64,000 bases of DNA, taken from contig JBBHKE010000579.1 of NCBI GenBank assembly GCA_037447655.1, forward strand, positions 62,001 to 126,000. Direction: 5' to 3'. Both the position numbers and the translations under genes were made by a program. The number at the start of each line of letters is the position of its first letter. The stretch's first letter is position 1. The notes beneath the pieces are model-generated. The model searched no databases. It was not told the origin of the DNA and worked only from the letters and a program-made list of their open reading frames with translations. Below are positions 11,282 to 22,955 of the stretch, piece after piece. The DNA comes from Zygnema cylindricum (Eukaryota > Streptophyta > Zygnematophyceae > Zygnematales > Zygnemataceae).

Positions 11282-11688
11282 TATAGTCAAGATTATCCTA
11301 AACGCTGCAGTTCCATGTTGCTTGTGCAGCTGTTGCTCCCTGGATGAGGCGCAGATTCGCCTGCAATCAGCTTGCGCCCGCGGTGCCCTGGACACAGATC
11401 GCTCGCCAATGGCCTTGGAGGCCCGTCTGCTCCCAGCCACCAGCCCGGAAGCCGCTGCTCGCTCATCTTTGCACGTGCTATCCCCGATTCCCGCCTCTCC
11501 GGGCACATTCACTGAGAATGTCCATCGAACGGTTGATATATGCTCTTTAAAATACGTGGACAGATGTAAGAAATGTATCGGACGGCTGCTGTTTATAGTA
11601 CGGTTAACAGTGCCAATCGTCCTTTCATGCAAAATTCGCATCTACGGCTGAGATAAACGCCACAAAACATGGAGCCGACCCTGTCATC
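11282..11688. other. GC-rich island upstream of CAS, no product recognised
   Basis: From about 11300 to 11520 the base composition is far more GC-rich than the surroundings, and frames of about 107-127 codons are open on both strands. Neither translation resembles a known domain. It may be a CpG-rich promoter-proximal region of CAS or a fragment of an unrelated exon. Confidence 0.35.
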
Positions 11689-11856
11689 TATAAACATTGT
11701 AGACGCTCAAATCTTGGCTTGGTGCATAGCTTGTACACAGTAGTTGGTGACGTATCTTTTGTTTCTCTGTCTCTCACTTCCACTCTCTATTCCTTCCGTC
11801 TTTTCTTCTCCTTACTCTCTTTTACCTTTTAACTTTTCCGCTTAACCCTAACTGCC
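11689..11856 (+). promoter_or_regulatory. Putative core promoter and 5' UTR of CAS
   Basis: A TATAAA at 11689-11694 lies about 165 bp before the CAS start codon. It is followed from about 11754 by a pyrimidine-rich leader of CTCTCT/CTTCC type that reaches the ATG, a common layout for highly expressed plant photosynthesis genes. The start context is GCCATGG. The transcription start is not determined. Confidence 0.4.
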
Positions 11857-14800
11857 ATGGCACAGACTATTGCTGCTGCGTCGCTGCTACAATTGACTGC
11901 TGGAGTCAGCAGCACGTCAAGGATTCCTGGACGTACTGGAATCCTTGGGTCTGACGTCAGCGCTTTGAGGCCGGTAGCTGCCAGCAAATCCTTGAATGTA
12001 GTTCCTTTGAGAGTCAGGGCGGCGAAGAAAAATGACAGTAGAACAGTTAAGAAAGCAGGAGCAGCAGCAGTAGCTTTGGCTGCTTTTGCCGGAGCTCCTG
12101 GATCTGCAAAGGCAGTTGATGTCGACTCTGTGGTGAAAGTACTCACTCAGGTACGTTAATATGTAGATATTCTGGATTTCATTTGATTTAGATGATGATG
12201 CCAAGGATGTTTGCTACTTCTGAGTAGGAGATCGGGGCCGATTATCTTAACTATTCCAGGAGGGTTTATTTTAAAATGTTTTGGGTGAAAATACGTTAAA
12301 TTTGGCCCTTTCATGTAGTTATGGTTCCATGTACAAAGTTTGAAGCTTTGATAAAATCAAGTGCAGGCTGTTGTATCTCAAGTGCTTGAGGTATTTGGGT
12401 CATCTGTTTCAATGCTCTCTAGTATTTTTTTCTGGACACTTGAGCCAAAATTTTAGTGCTTCGATTTTTCAATAATTTAGATGAAATGCTAATATATTTG
12501 AACAGTACATTTATTCAACGTTACACTTAGTGTGATTGCTGGACTTTATGGCAATGCGCGGTTGATGTTTCTTTTCTGTTGAGTCTTGATTTTAGTATAC
12601 TGGAAACTAAGTTAGTTGGCTCTTAATTTTTTTCGTTTAACTTGTCCGAGTTAACTCTCGTACCTCAAATGTCACATTCATTTGTTATTGCAGATAACTA
12701 GACTCACTGAGTGATTTCTTTTCTCATTTTGTATTGACTTTTAGGTCCACTAATGTACTGATTCCAGTATTTTTCATTTTAATTCTGTGGTCATGGCACT
12801 CCTGTGAATCTGTTGTATTTGTTCTCTTGGTGGAATCTGATATTAAACTGTCCAAGTATGTAGTTTTTGGTGCTGATGGCAACCTCAATAACTGTTCCTC
12901 AAGGTTAAGCAATTTGTTTTGTTTATATTTTTGACATCTGCAGGTAGAGGAGCTTTCCAGCCAAGCAGGAGAGAAGGCAGTGGTGTCATATGAGTATGCG
13001 AAGGGACTTTTTGAGCAGTTTGTGGATGCATCAAAACCATTTGTGGAGGCAGCCACACCTGTGTTGAAGCAGGCTGCTCAGAAGGCTGTTGAGATCGCGA
13101 CACCTGTCGCAGCTGATGTGGCGTCCAGAGCAAAGCAGGCACTGTCTGAGGCTGGTGTCGATACAACACCTGTTTTTGAGGCTGCCAAGGTAGGTTTACG
13201 ATTTTTTACTATGTACTCGGGTTTTTCCGGTTTTTTATCGGTTTTTTTCTTGGGCGTGCTTGTGTTGTGGCAATGTGGTTCAATTTTGGTGCAATCCATG
13301 GTTCATTTGTTCCACTTGTCTTATATCGAAGTAGCAAGTTAGAGAGGCAATTGTACTTAACATAGACTCTGTTCAAATGTATCACTAGCACAATGTAGGT
13401 TGTACTTTATTCCTGTTTTTGCTTTTGTGTTTTCTTAGTGCCCTTTTTGTCCTGTATGCATCTTTTCTGGACCTGGAAATCTAATAAGTTTCAAGTGACT
13501 AACACAAACTGATATTGCTGCTATGGTTTTGTAATGTGCAAAAAAACTGTCTGGATCTAAAAACTTATAATTTTGGGTATCTGACATGATCTTTCTATGG
13601 TTTGTAATTACTTTTTACTGTTTTTCAGACAGCTGGAGAAATCGCAGGAGGAGTGACAGACCAGACTGGAAAAGCCCTAACCGTGGCTTCTCCTTATGCC
13701 GAGTCTACTTTGGAAACTGTCTTTGCCCAAGACCCCCTTATTTTGGGTGTTGGGGCTGGAAGCCTTGTCCTTCTGTACCTTCTTGCTCCCACAATCTTTT
13801 CATCCATTGCTTACTCCGCGCGAGGATTCGCAGGTATGAACCTGGAGATTCTCTTGTTTTGTCTCTTTGGATTCTGTTCACAGAATGAATAGCTAAGGAT
13901 GGTAGGGAAAGGGAGGGAGAAGCAAGGGGAGAGAGAGACATGGTCGTCCGTAATGGTGGAATAGGGAGAGAGTTAAGGTTGTGTACATTGCAGTGAATAT
14001 GAGCTCTTGGATTTTGACATGATTTTTTGGTTCTTGCTTTAATTTTAGTTAGTTTTATTTTTGTTTCTTGAGGCTTTTGTTTGACATTCTTACCTGGATT
14101 TCATCTTGATTTGTTCAACTGCTTATTTCTGGTTCTGATTTATTTTGTTTATGTGTGCCTTATGTTTCAAATTTTCATCTGAGCTTTTTTCATCTTGCGT
14201 CACCTGAGTGATCTTGTTTTTGTACTTATTTTGCCTTCATATTTCAAAGCTGTTTTATAATTTATTTATCTGTTGCTTTAACTTTGTAAAAAAGTAAAAG
14301 CAAAACAACTTTGTCTTTGTCTTTGTTCTGTGTTTTTTTTCCTGCAATGTTTTGCTTTGGTTAACCTGGACTTTTTTCTTCTTTTTCTTTATGACAGGAG
14401 AGTTGACCGCTGCTCAGACCCTTGACCTTTTGACAACTTCCGACTATCTCTTGGTGGATGTCCGTACTGACAAGGAACGCTCCAGGACAGGAACTCCCTC
14501 CCTTCCTCGTCCAGCCCAGAAAAAGCGATACTCCATCCCGTGAGATTTCTATTTTGGCCCATACTCTCCATATGTTATAACGCACAGAGGTTCAAGGTTC
14601 ATAATTGAAATGCGTTGCTTTGCATCACTTTTAGTTTCTTTTGTTTGACTTTGTTTGACAAAATTCGTTTGTAGACGCTTGCCTAACTTATGTAGTTTTG
14701 TCAAGTCCTCTGTAGCATTTCTTTGTGTTGTGCTTCTGAAGTGGTCTAGGATATTTAACATTTTTTGTCTAATTGCTGATATTAGTATGCTTCAACTAGG

Positions 14801-16368
14801 TCCAAATTTCATCTAGAGACAAAATGGTCAATCTTAGTCTCTTAACGAAGGTAAACAAAGTGCAGGTTGTCTGATTAAACCATTTGATTTGTCTTTCTCT
14901 GAGTGAGTAATCATGGCAGTCATTAGTAATAGGTATTTCTTGGAATGCAGTAAGTGGATCGATCAACATGATATGGTTGTCTTTTGGTATATTTTTTTAA
15001 CCATTATGATTGGAGTAAGAAGTTTTGGGCTCTTTCACATGAAATAACTTTATTCCTTTCCCTTACAATTTTGCAGAGTGGAGGACCTTCCAGGAAAATT
15101 GAGGGGCCAGCTTCGTAATGCAAGGAGGGTCGAGGCAGAACTGACCGCCATTAAAATCGCAGCTCTAAAACGTCTTGGAAAGGGCTCAAAGATTGCCATT
15201 CTTGATGCGTGAGTACCAGACCAGACTCTTAACTTGTCTCTCTTATCTTGGCACACACTTTTTATGTCCTACTATTCCCGTCATTAGAACTCCTTCCTCT
15301 CCTTTCTCTGCTTCTCCTCATTTCATTTTTTTTTGCCTGTTTTACTTCATACTTTGTCTCACTGCTTTCTTTTTTTCTTAAAAGTTTGTCTTTCACTTCA
15401 CGTTTCTTTGCAAGAATCATATGATTTAAGTATTTCTCCCTTATACAGAAGAGACTAGTTGATTGTTCTTTTCAAGTTCTGGTTTCCCTCAATGAAACTT
15501 TCTCATTGTGCTATGTGAAGAGGCTATGTGAAGAGTTAGAGGAAACTTTTAGGAGCAGACATACTATTTTGATGAAGTTCGTTTGTTCATTTGTTGTCTT
15601 TTAGCTTCACCAGTTACATGCTTTCGTGTTTCAGCCTTCTGTGAGCTATAACTAGAAGTTGTATTGCAAGTAAGTAGTCTATGGATTAATAGTACGCCAG
15701 CTATTTGCTAGGAAAATATTGGAAAACTGTTCACAGAAGTGAGGAAAACCTTTTTTTTTTTTGCTTTTTTGCACTTGCAAAATGAAATTTTATGCGGAAT
15801 GTCTTCTCCACTTCGTGGTTTCACAAATTGCAATAGTTAACTGTGTTGTAACTAACCATAACGTAGTTAGGGTACATTGTGAGCTATCACAGTATGTACC
15901 GTTTTTGAGTTTCACGTTCTTTATCTCGAAAACCCTCCATTTGATCACTACTACTGAAAGCAATGGAGCCAGAAAGATTGAAACCTGGAGGACGTGCTGG
16001 TTTTGTGCATTATGTAATGTTACAAGTTCACTCGTCTAGTTTCTCGATCCTAATTTTTTTCTTTTTTTTTGTCTTATTCTGTCTAATATGGTTAATGCAG
16101 TAATGGCAGTGTTGCCAAATTGGTGGCTCGCTCTCTCAGCAACCTCGGATTCCGAAATATCTTTGTGGTTAAAGACGGGACAGATGGCAGCACCGGATGG
16201 GTTCAGAGCCAGCTGGCGATGGAGGCTTTCAGTGGAGGTCAAGCAGAGATTTTGTCTCCTTCCCGAGTAATTCCCGCATCTCGGTTTGGAACTCGCCAGA
16301 CTTCCGATGTTGTCGATGTCCCAGCTGGACGAAGGGGTTTCTTGTTGCCAGGAGGAGCCGAGGACTAA
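11857..16368 (+). CDS. CAS: Chloroplast calcium-sensing receptor CAS (rhodanese-like thylakoid protein)
   Basis: Six exons: 11857-12150, 12944-13189, 13629-13833, 14398-14539, 15077-15208 and 16101-16368. All have GT/AG borders with matching phases (0, 0, 1, 2, 2), giving 1287 nt and 428 residues. CAS is a thylakoid-membrane protein linked to plastid calcium signalling, stomatal closure and photoacclimation (family knowledge). The first about 65 residues are Ser/Ala-rich like a transit peptide. Exons 1-2 form an Ala-rich, helix-prone stromal or lumenal segment, and exon 3 holds one membrane span (LILGVGAGSLVLLYLLAPTI). Exons 4-6 form a rhodanese-like domain starting LTAAQTLDLL with LLVDVRTDKE. 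The position of the rhodanese active-site Cys is occupied by LDANGS, so it should lack sulfurtransferase activity, as in known CAS proteins. The tail is rich in Gly, Arg and Ser (SPSRVIPASRFGTR). Arabidopsis CAS is slightly shorter, at about 387 residues. Confidence 0.95.
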
Positions 16369-17591
16369 GTGGGATGTTTACTGGATATTTATTTAGTGTT
16401 TACTGACTATGAATGGAGTGTTGTATGTTGATTGATTAGAAATTTGGAGTGTTTTTTTTTTTTTTAATTCAGACTTAGTGTTGCCTCAGTGGCATTTTTG
16501 TTATCGAGTGCTACTGAGAGAAAAATCTCACCTTTAAAATTTGTTTGTAGTTCCCTCTCTCTCGAGTTTCGTGAGTTTTTTTGATAGACACAGGCAAGTG
16601 CTAGTCCAGCTGAAGTCTCTTTTGTAGACACAATGGATAACCAGCATCGAAAAAGTACATTTATTTTCAGCAGATATACGAAACATGCGCAAAACAGGTA
16701 GGGATGTCTGGTTATTGGTAGAGGCTTCGGAAGTAAGTCCTTTGTTGAGTGACAGTATTATTTTGAAAGTAAAAATACGCCTTTAGCAAAAAAAAGGCTT
16801 TCGCTAGTCTGTCGAGTCTTTGTAAGCGCAGGCCTCGCAGGCTTTCCACTGTCTCACGGTGACAGATGTTTGCAAACTAAATACAATGCTTTACTCTTGT
16901 TCAAAGCTCTGAATACAGTACAATTTCTGTCAGTTTTTGCAGGTTCTGTATTTGTCGGTTATATACATTTTTGGTGATGTTTTTTTGTAAATTTTTACCC
17001 TTCAGAGGTCAGTGGAGAAGTATGGCTTCTCAGCGGAGGAGTTCGTTGAAATTAGCATCAAGAAATCAAGAAAAAAAAATCAAGAAATTAAAAAAAATCA
17101 TGAAATCAAGAATAGGAGAGGAAAGGAATCAAGAAATTCCTGTGGCAAGTTGTATGCCCAGTTGTAGTCTGGGCAGTAAACTTTTGAAGCCAAAATGTCT
17201 CTCACTAGGTCATTGGAGAACTTAGCAAAAAAAAGGAACTGAACAAAAAATCAGCGGTATTGAAAATCAAATTCTACTAAAAAATTGAGACATGGGGGAC
17301 TGTCAACATTAAAACAATCATAAGGGCTACGCTGTCAACATTAAAACAATCATAAGGGCTACGCTGCAAACCATAGTTCAATGTAGTTAGTGCCACTGCT
17401 GTTTTTTTAGGCAAATAATTCACCAACAGTGATGTAAGGTGTAGTTTTGATGTAGTGATGCGTCACATTGATGGGATATTGGCATATTGCACTATTAATA
17501 GGTCATCAATAATCCAACAATGATGATGACAGCAATGTCGACATCAATCATCACAATGTGTAAATTGAGGTCCTTGCGTTTACTCTACTAC
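16369..17591. other. CAS 3' flank, no gene recognised
   Basis: The stretch holds the presumed CAS 3' UTR and A/T-rich spacer. A short tandem repeat of AACATTAAAACAATCATAAGGGCTACGCTG-type units is seen at about 17306-17366 (two copies). No domain-bearing exon was found. Confidence 0.6.
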
Positions 17592-18095
17592 TACACCGCG
17601 AATCGTAATTAGAGTAAATTACTCTAATTCGGTCGCTCGAAATTTTGACTCTATCACATCAAATAGAGTAAACGATTTTAATTTTTTCATTATACTATTT
17701 AAAGTAAGGTTTAATTAGCGTTTGTAATTCTAATATATGTTCGTTTTTAATAGTGTGGAGTACAGATGACGTCCATCCGTGCAAAATTGTACTTTTATAA
17801 ATAAAAAAAGTACAAATAATGATTTAATACAAGCCATTATCATGTATCTGCGTTTTAACAATCCGCGTAGTGCAAACGTCATAGTGACGATAAACTGTAC
17901 GTTTTGTCAGATTCTGTACAAATACCTTATTTACAGTAGAGGATATTAACTTGCCAAATTAGAGTACACCGCATAAATTAGAGTAAATTCCTTTCTGAAA
18001 CAGTTCTATCACATAAATTAGAGTAAATCACTCTAATTTTTTTTTTCTTTTTTTACTCTAATTTTTTCATTACTCTAATTACGATGCGCGGTGTA
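17592..18095. mobile_element. MITE, TACACCG family, long form (504 bp)
   Basis: Left end TACACCGCGAATCGTAATTA and right end TAATTACGATGCGCGGTGTA are inverted repeats, and the interior is rich in TAGAGTAAAT/ATTTACTCTA motifs. The internal TTAGAGTAC-ACCGCATAAATTAGAG at about 17958 suggests a second element inside. No coding content. Confidence 0.7.
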
Positions 18096-18473
18096 GTTGT
18101 ACTTAGAAGTATTCTACGGTCAAGCGGATTTCGTATCAACTTAATTAAATTATGCTCTGAAGGTGGCTCGATGGGGACCACTTTCATAAACAACGCTATT
18201 TACAATAATCTATGATTTTGGGTAGAAATGACTAGCACTCGAAGTAGAGACGCTTAACTCTAATAGTGACGTTAGATGTGCCCTAGTTGCTGATAGGGTA
18301 CATTCAGTCACGAAATTATTCTGACGCATTTGGCCCACGTCACCTCACACTAAAACAGTCATTTTGATGCGTATTTCGCAATCCAAATTATCCATTTACA
18401 CAGCTACACCAATAGCGTGGTCCAATGTGGATACGCTTGCCTATCGGTGTAAGTGGCCAGTTTCCGTCTATGG

Positions 18474-19229
18474 CAGAGGTCGCAAACGGTCAACCGAAAC
18501 CGTGACCGACCGTTAACCGACCGCCCGCGCCGGATCCGGAACGGATTCGGTTGCCAAATTTTGGGGGTCGGGCGGTTACGGTCGGTTGATTCACCAGGAA
18601 AAAAAAAACGGTCGGTTACGGTCGGTCAACCAAAAAACAAAAAAAAATGAAAAATTTGTACTATCCCTATAATCCAACATTCTTGTACTTTGTACTCTTT
18701 GGCATCGTGGAAGTACGTGACATCATGATTAGCGTCGCAAATCTGACACGGTATAACACTATTCATTTCGAAAATCTTAGGGAACGCGACAAAGCGTCGC
18801 AAATATGACACGGTAGTACAATATTCATTTCGCAAATCTTAGGCAACGCGACAAAGCGTCGCAAATCTGACACAGTAGTACACTATTCATTTCGCAAATC
18901 TTAGGGAACGCGACAAAGCGTCGCAAATCTGACACGGTAGTAACACTATTCATTTCGCAAATCTTAGGGAACGCGACAAATCGTAATTATTGGCTTATTC
19001 CGTCGTACATTGATTAATTTTGTACTTTTTCGGTTACGGGCGGGCACGGTTAGTCGCGAAAAATCAAGATTCGGTTTTTTTTTTTTTTCGTAAACGACGG
19101 TCGGTTAACGGTTAACAATTTTGGAGCGTGACAAAACTCGGTCGGGCGTCGGTTACTCAGATTTTGAAAAAAAAAAAACTGTCGGTTTCGGGTATGATTT
19201 TTTTTGACTTTTGCGACCTCTGACCTCTG
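18474..19229. mobile_element. hAT-like element with perfect 8-bp target duplication (756 bp)
   Basis: Begins CAGAGGTCGCAAACGG and ends with the inverted GACCTCTGACCTCTG. It is flanked on both sides by GTCTATGG (18466-18473 and 19230-19237). The CAGAGGT terminus and the 8-bp duplication fit the hAT superfamily. The interior is built of CGGTCGGTTAACCGACC-like motifs and the tandem array at 18731-18979, without a transposase. Related pieces lie at 31857-32727 and 61167-61356. Confidence 0.85.
18731..18979. repeat. Minisatellite inside the hAT-like element (four 62-bp units)
   Basis: Units start AGCGTCGCAAATCTGACACG at 18731, 18793, 18855 and 18917, a steady 62-bp period with few differences. 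The regular spacing could look like a CRISPR array, but there are no unique spacers. Confidence 0.9.
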
Positions 19230-19315
19230 GTCTATGGTACGCTAGGGAAATCGACTTCATAATTCAGTATCTCGAATTTTCAGACATCGGCACATCGGTA
19301 AGCATTGAAGTACAG

Positions 19316-19536
19316 TACACCGTGAATCGCTGTTAGTGTTAATGTTTTTTTCTTCTCTTAAAATATTCTTTATCCGTACACACATGTCCGAGTGTGGATC
19401 TGACGGTTGCGATTGAAAGGTAGCATTCCCAGCTTCCGATTGGCGGTATCAAATTGAAAATCGGACAAGTGTGTACGGATAAAAAATGATTTAAGTGGCG
19501 AAAGAAACATTAACACTAATAGCGATACACGGTGTA
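19316..19536. mobile_element. Foldback MITE, TACACCG family (221 bp)
   Basis: TACACCGTGAATCGCTGTTA at the left and TAGCGATACACGGTGTA at the right. The inverted arms are long and include TCCGTACACACATGTCCGA, matching the copy at 59963-60183, which is also exactly 221 bp. Confidence 0.85.
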
Positions 19537-19574
19537 CCGCATTTCTGCAAGTGGTGCGTCGTCACAGCCGTCGT

Positions 19575-19794
19575 TACACCGCGCATCGTTATTAGTGTTA
19601 TTAACTCTAATTTGGGTTCTTAAAATCTTGATTTTTTTCCGCAATTAGCATACATGATTTTCGAAATTAAATTAGCAGCGCTATTTAAGGACGTGGACCA
19701 TAATCTGCCACGTTTCTGGAACTTAATTAGAATCAATAACACTATTTTTTTTTACGCTATTTAAACTTTGACACTAATAACGATGCGCGGTGTA
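19575..19794. mobile_element. MITE, TACACCG family (220 bp)
   Basis: TACACCGCGCATCGTTATTA at the left and TAATAACGATGCGCGGTGTA at the right form a near-perfect inverted repeat. The interior contains the GGACGTGGACCATAATCTGCCACG block shared with the remnant before 5124. Confidence 0.85.
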
Positions 19795-21207
19795 CTATAT
19801 CGGGCTCTTTTTTGTTGGCTGTAAATGTTACAAAGATCGGTTATGCGAAGTTTTGTCCGTTCGTGAATCGCCACAGGAAAGTGTTTTTCGCCACTTCTTT
19901 GCTCATGTCGGATTACGGATTCGACGGCTGGCGATGGAAAGGCATGGATCTTACCTTCCCATTAGCGGCCTCTAAACGGAAATCGGATACGCCTTGACGG
20001 AGAAAAGTTGATTCCGACGGAAAGGCAATGGATCCTACCTTTTCATTGGCGGTCTCTCAACGGAAATCGGATACGCGTTGACGGGGAAACAATCATTATA
20101 GTGGCGAAAACGAACATAGACTCAATAACGATTCACGTTATCCCCTTTGTACTTTGATGGTTTTTCCATCGCACTTTTTTGTATTTTTTTTTCCATTTTC
20201 CCGTTATCCTGTACAAAACAGTACACCGTGAATCGCTATTAGTGTTAATCACACAATGTCGGCGACCCTAAATTGCGGCACTTTCAATCAAAAAAATATA
20301 GAATCAATAATGCCTCAATTCCATTCACACTCAGGTGTGATTCACACTAATAAAGTCCAGGAGAAATCGCGCGAACCTGTTCTCACATGTTCAAACGTCG
20401 ACTATGACTTTAGCGGCTACACTATGGGAATGTGACTATGTGTAGACAAATTAGTAATACGTGTGTTGATGAGAATAAAATGTTTCACTTGGCTTCAAAC
20501 CTTTGCACACCCAAAATAGTGTCGATAAACACTTATTTTTTTGCTACACTCATAATGATCCACAATAATACGGTTTCACTCTGTAGTTTTAGAAATTCGC
20601 ATTTCCGGAAATGCCGGTGCGTACTAAATCTGGACAATGTGGAAATGTGGATCACACATTTTATCTTTTAAAATCGCATATGCGAAATTGCGGATTTTCC
20701 GCGATTATTATTTCGTACGAAAGCAACAATTTTTTCGTTTTCAACATGTAAAATATCTTTCCTTCTGTAACGTCACAGAACTAGTAGTACTTCCATTCAA
20801 CTTTCAACCAAAAAGGTGAAAGGATCCACAACCCAGTTCATTTTTTGTAACCCTAAACCTGAAGACTGGCTTGCTCACTCTCTCTCCCTCTCTCTATCTC
20901 CCTCTCTCCCTCTCTCCCTCTCTCTCTATCTCTCCCTCATTTCCCTTGCAGTATTTTAAGACAAAGAGTGCACTATCCAGTTTTATTTTTATTTGTTATT
21001 TATAACCGACTTTACCTTTTCTTTGGAAAGTTGACTTGATAGTCTAATCTAGGAAACCCTAAAGATTCCTCTTATTGCGTGATGTGACCGCATCTTTTTC
21101 TATCATCCTTTCTATTCTCTCCTTATATTTTTTCTCCTTCTCGTCTCTCCTCCATTTCTGTGACTGTTCTCTACACTTCTCTCTCCCTCCCCCCCCCTTC
21201 TTCTACC
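19795..21207. other. Spacer with partial MITE and pyrimidine tract before the next gene
   Basis: A TACACCGTGAATCGCTATTA end is present near 20220. A tandem pair of TTAGCGGCCTCTAAACGGAAATCGGATACG-type blocks occurs at about 19960-20080. A CTCTCTCCCTCTCTC tract lies at 20876-20940, followed by the presumed 5' UTR of the gene starting at 21208. No separate gene recognised. Confidence 0.55.
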
Positions 21208-22955
21208 ATGGCCTATGCTACTGCACTCCATGGGTCAGCACTGGCTTCTTTCCTGGAACCCCGGAAAACCGCAACATATATCCCACTCCCTTCCCTCTCC
21301 CCCCCCCTCCCCTCCCGCTCACTCTCCTCCTCCTCTCCCCCTCTCCCTCTCCCCCTCCCTCTCCCTCTCTCCCTCTCCCTCTCCCTCTCCGGGGATTTCA
21401 TTAGTCTGCCTGTGTATTGTTTTCTCTGAAAACATCTCATGTTGACCTTATCGAGTTATATTTATCCAGTTTAGTGTTGACATTTTTTTTCCGTTTGAAG
21501 CAGTAAAATAAAAAATTCAGTGGGTGATACTATGCGTGGAGTTTCTGTAATATCACAATCATAATTCAAAATTAACTTTGTTTTTCTCAAGTGTCTGGAT
21601 TGTACGAGTTTACGCATAACTCACTATTAGAGTTGGTTTTTATGGTTTTCATTTTTTCAACATTTTTGAAAGTGTGGATGATTGATTAAACGCGTTAAAC
21701 TTAGTTGACTATGATACAAAATCGTAGAAAAATATTAAATACCACCTCCGTATTTAGTCTTCTGAGCGGAAAAATAAAGTCACTTTTTTTTAAAGATGAA
21801 TTAGGAACCTAGTTTTGAAGTCAAAATGATAGTGGTTCTGGATTGTTTCTTTACCTATATTCATTGATTGGAGTTCAAAATCAATTTGAGTTTTCATGGA
21901 TGTAAGTTTTTTTTTAACTTATAAACTGATAGAGGTTTTCTGCTGTATGGGACCGATTTTGGGTCTTTTATATGCAGGGTAGTGGAGTAAAATAAAACTA
22001 AAATTTCTTTAAGATGAATAAATAAACCTAGTCGTGAAGTAAAAACGGGCGTGATTCTGTACTGTTTCTCTGGCTGTATTCATTGATTGGATTTCAAAAT
22101 ATTTGAGCTGTCATAATACAATTTTATTTATCCCAAAGCTGATGGAATTCTTTTTCTGTATGGGACAATTTTGGGTCTTTAATAATGCAGGGTAGTGGAG
22201 CTATTTTGTTAAAAAATGGGATTGGAACTCTTTCCATGACCAGAATTTTACCCGGAAAGGTTTTAAGTAAACAGACAAAATGGAGAGGAGTTGTAAGGGC
22301 AGAAAATGGGACAACAGAGGGACAGAGTTCTTCTGGATCAGCTAATGGAAAAACTTTAAACCCCTTTGCACCCGGAAAGCTTTCATCGAGGATAGCTACA
22401 AAGGGAGAAGTGCCGGAAAGTAAATCTCCTTCTCCTCCCACTCTCACTCCTCCTCCTCCTCCTCCTCCTCCTCCGTCTCCTCCTCCTCAAGAAAGTCCCT
22501 TTCCTAAATCGCCTTTTGCGTCACCCACGTCTTCGTCTTCTTCTACTTCTGGTCCTGCGAACCCATTTGCTACTTTGACTGAAAAAGCTGCCCGAAAAGA
22601 AAAAATAGATGATCCTTTATCCCCGTTAAAAGGTGTGGCAGCTCGTCAAGCCGTGAGAGATTCTCGGGGATCCGTTCGACCTACGACTTCTTTTGGAGGA
22701 AAGAAGCTTTTGGACGCGTTTAAAGAAGGAGATAAGTTTGATAATAAGATAAAAGTTGGGCAACCTAAAGCTCCGTCGAATATTTTTGATGATCCAAGGA
22801 GGACGGCCGCGGAAATCGAGGCGGAAAAATGGAGGTTTAGTTTAAATAGTGGACAGATTCTTTTGATTTTGTCGTTTTTCGCGAGTTCTCTTCTCATGTT
22901 TGCCACAGTATGGGTTGTTTGGAAGATGGGAGCTATTCACTTTAATGAGTACTAG
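21208..22955 (+). CDS. Proline-rich plastid membrane protein, possibly MPH1-like
   Basis: Two exons. Exon 2 (from about 22190 to the TAG at 22955) follows a TAATGCAG acceptor. It encodes VVRAENGTTEG (a typical transit-peptide end), a linker with an unbroken PPPPPPPPP run, repeated NPFA-P/T motifs, SFGGKKLLDAFKEGDKF, and one C-terminal membrane span (ILLILSFFASSLLMFATVWV) with the short tail KMGAIHFNEY. Exon 1 starts at ATG 21208 (MAYATALHGSALASF). Its end is uncertain. A GTCAGC donor at 21234 pairs in frame with an acceptor at 22196/22197. A GTGTAT donor at about 21409 pairs with the CAG at 22189 but would include a CTCCCT microsatellite. Layout and tail recall the thylakoid proline-rich protein MPH1 (maintenance of PSII under high light), but that assignment is from memory of the architecture only. 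Confidence 0.6.

Noticed and set aside
18731-18979. Regularly spaced repeats resembling a CRISPR array
   Set aside because: Units are contiguous 62-bp tandem copies without unique spacers, inside a eukaryotic hAT-like element.
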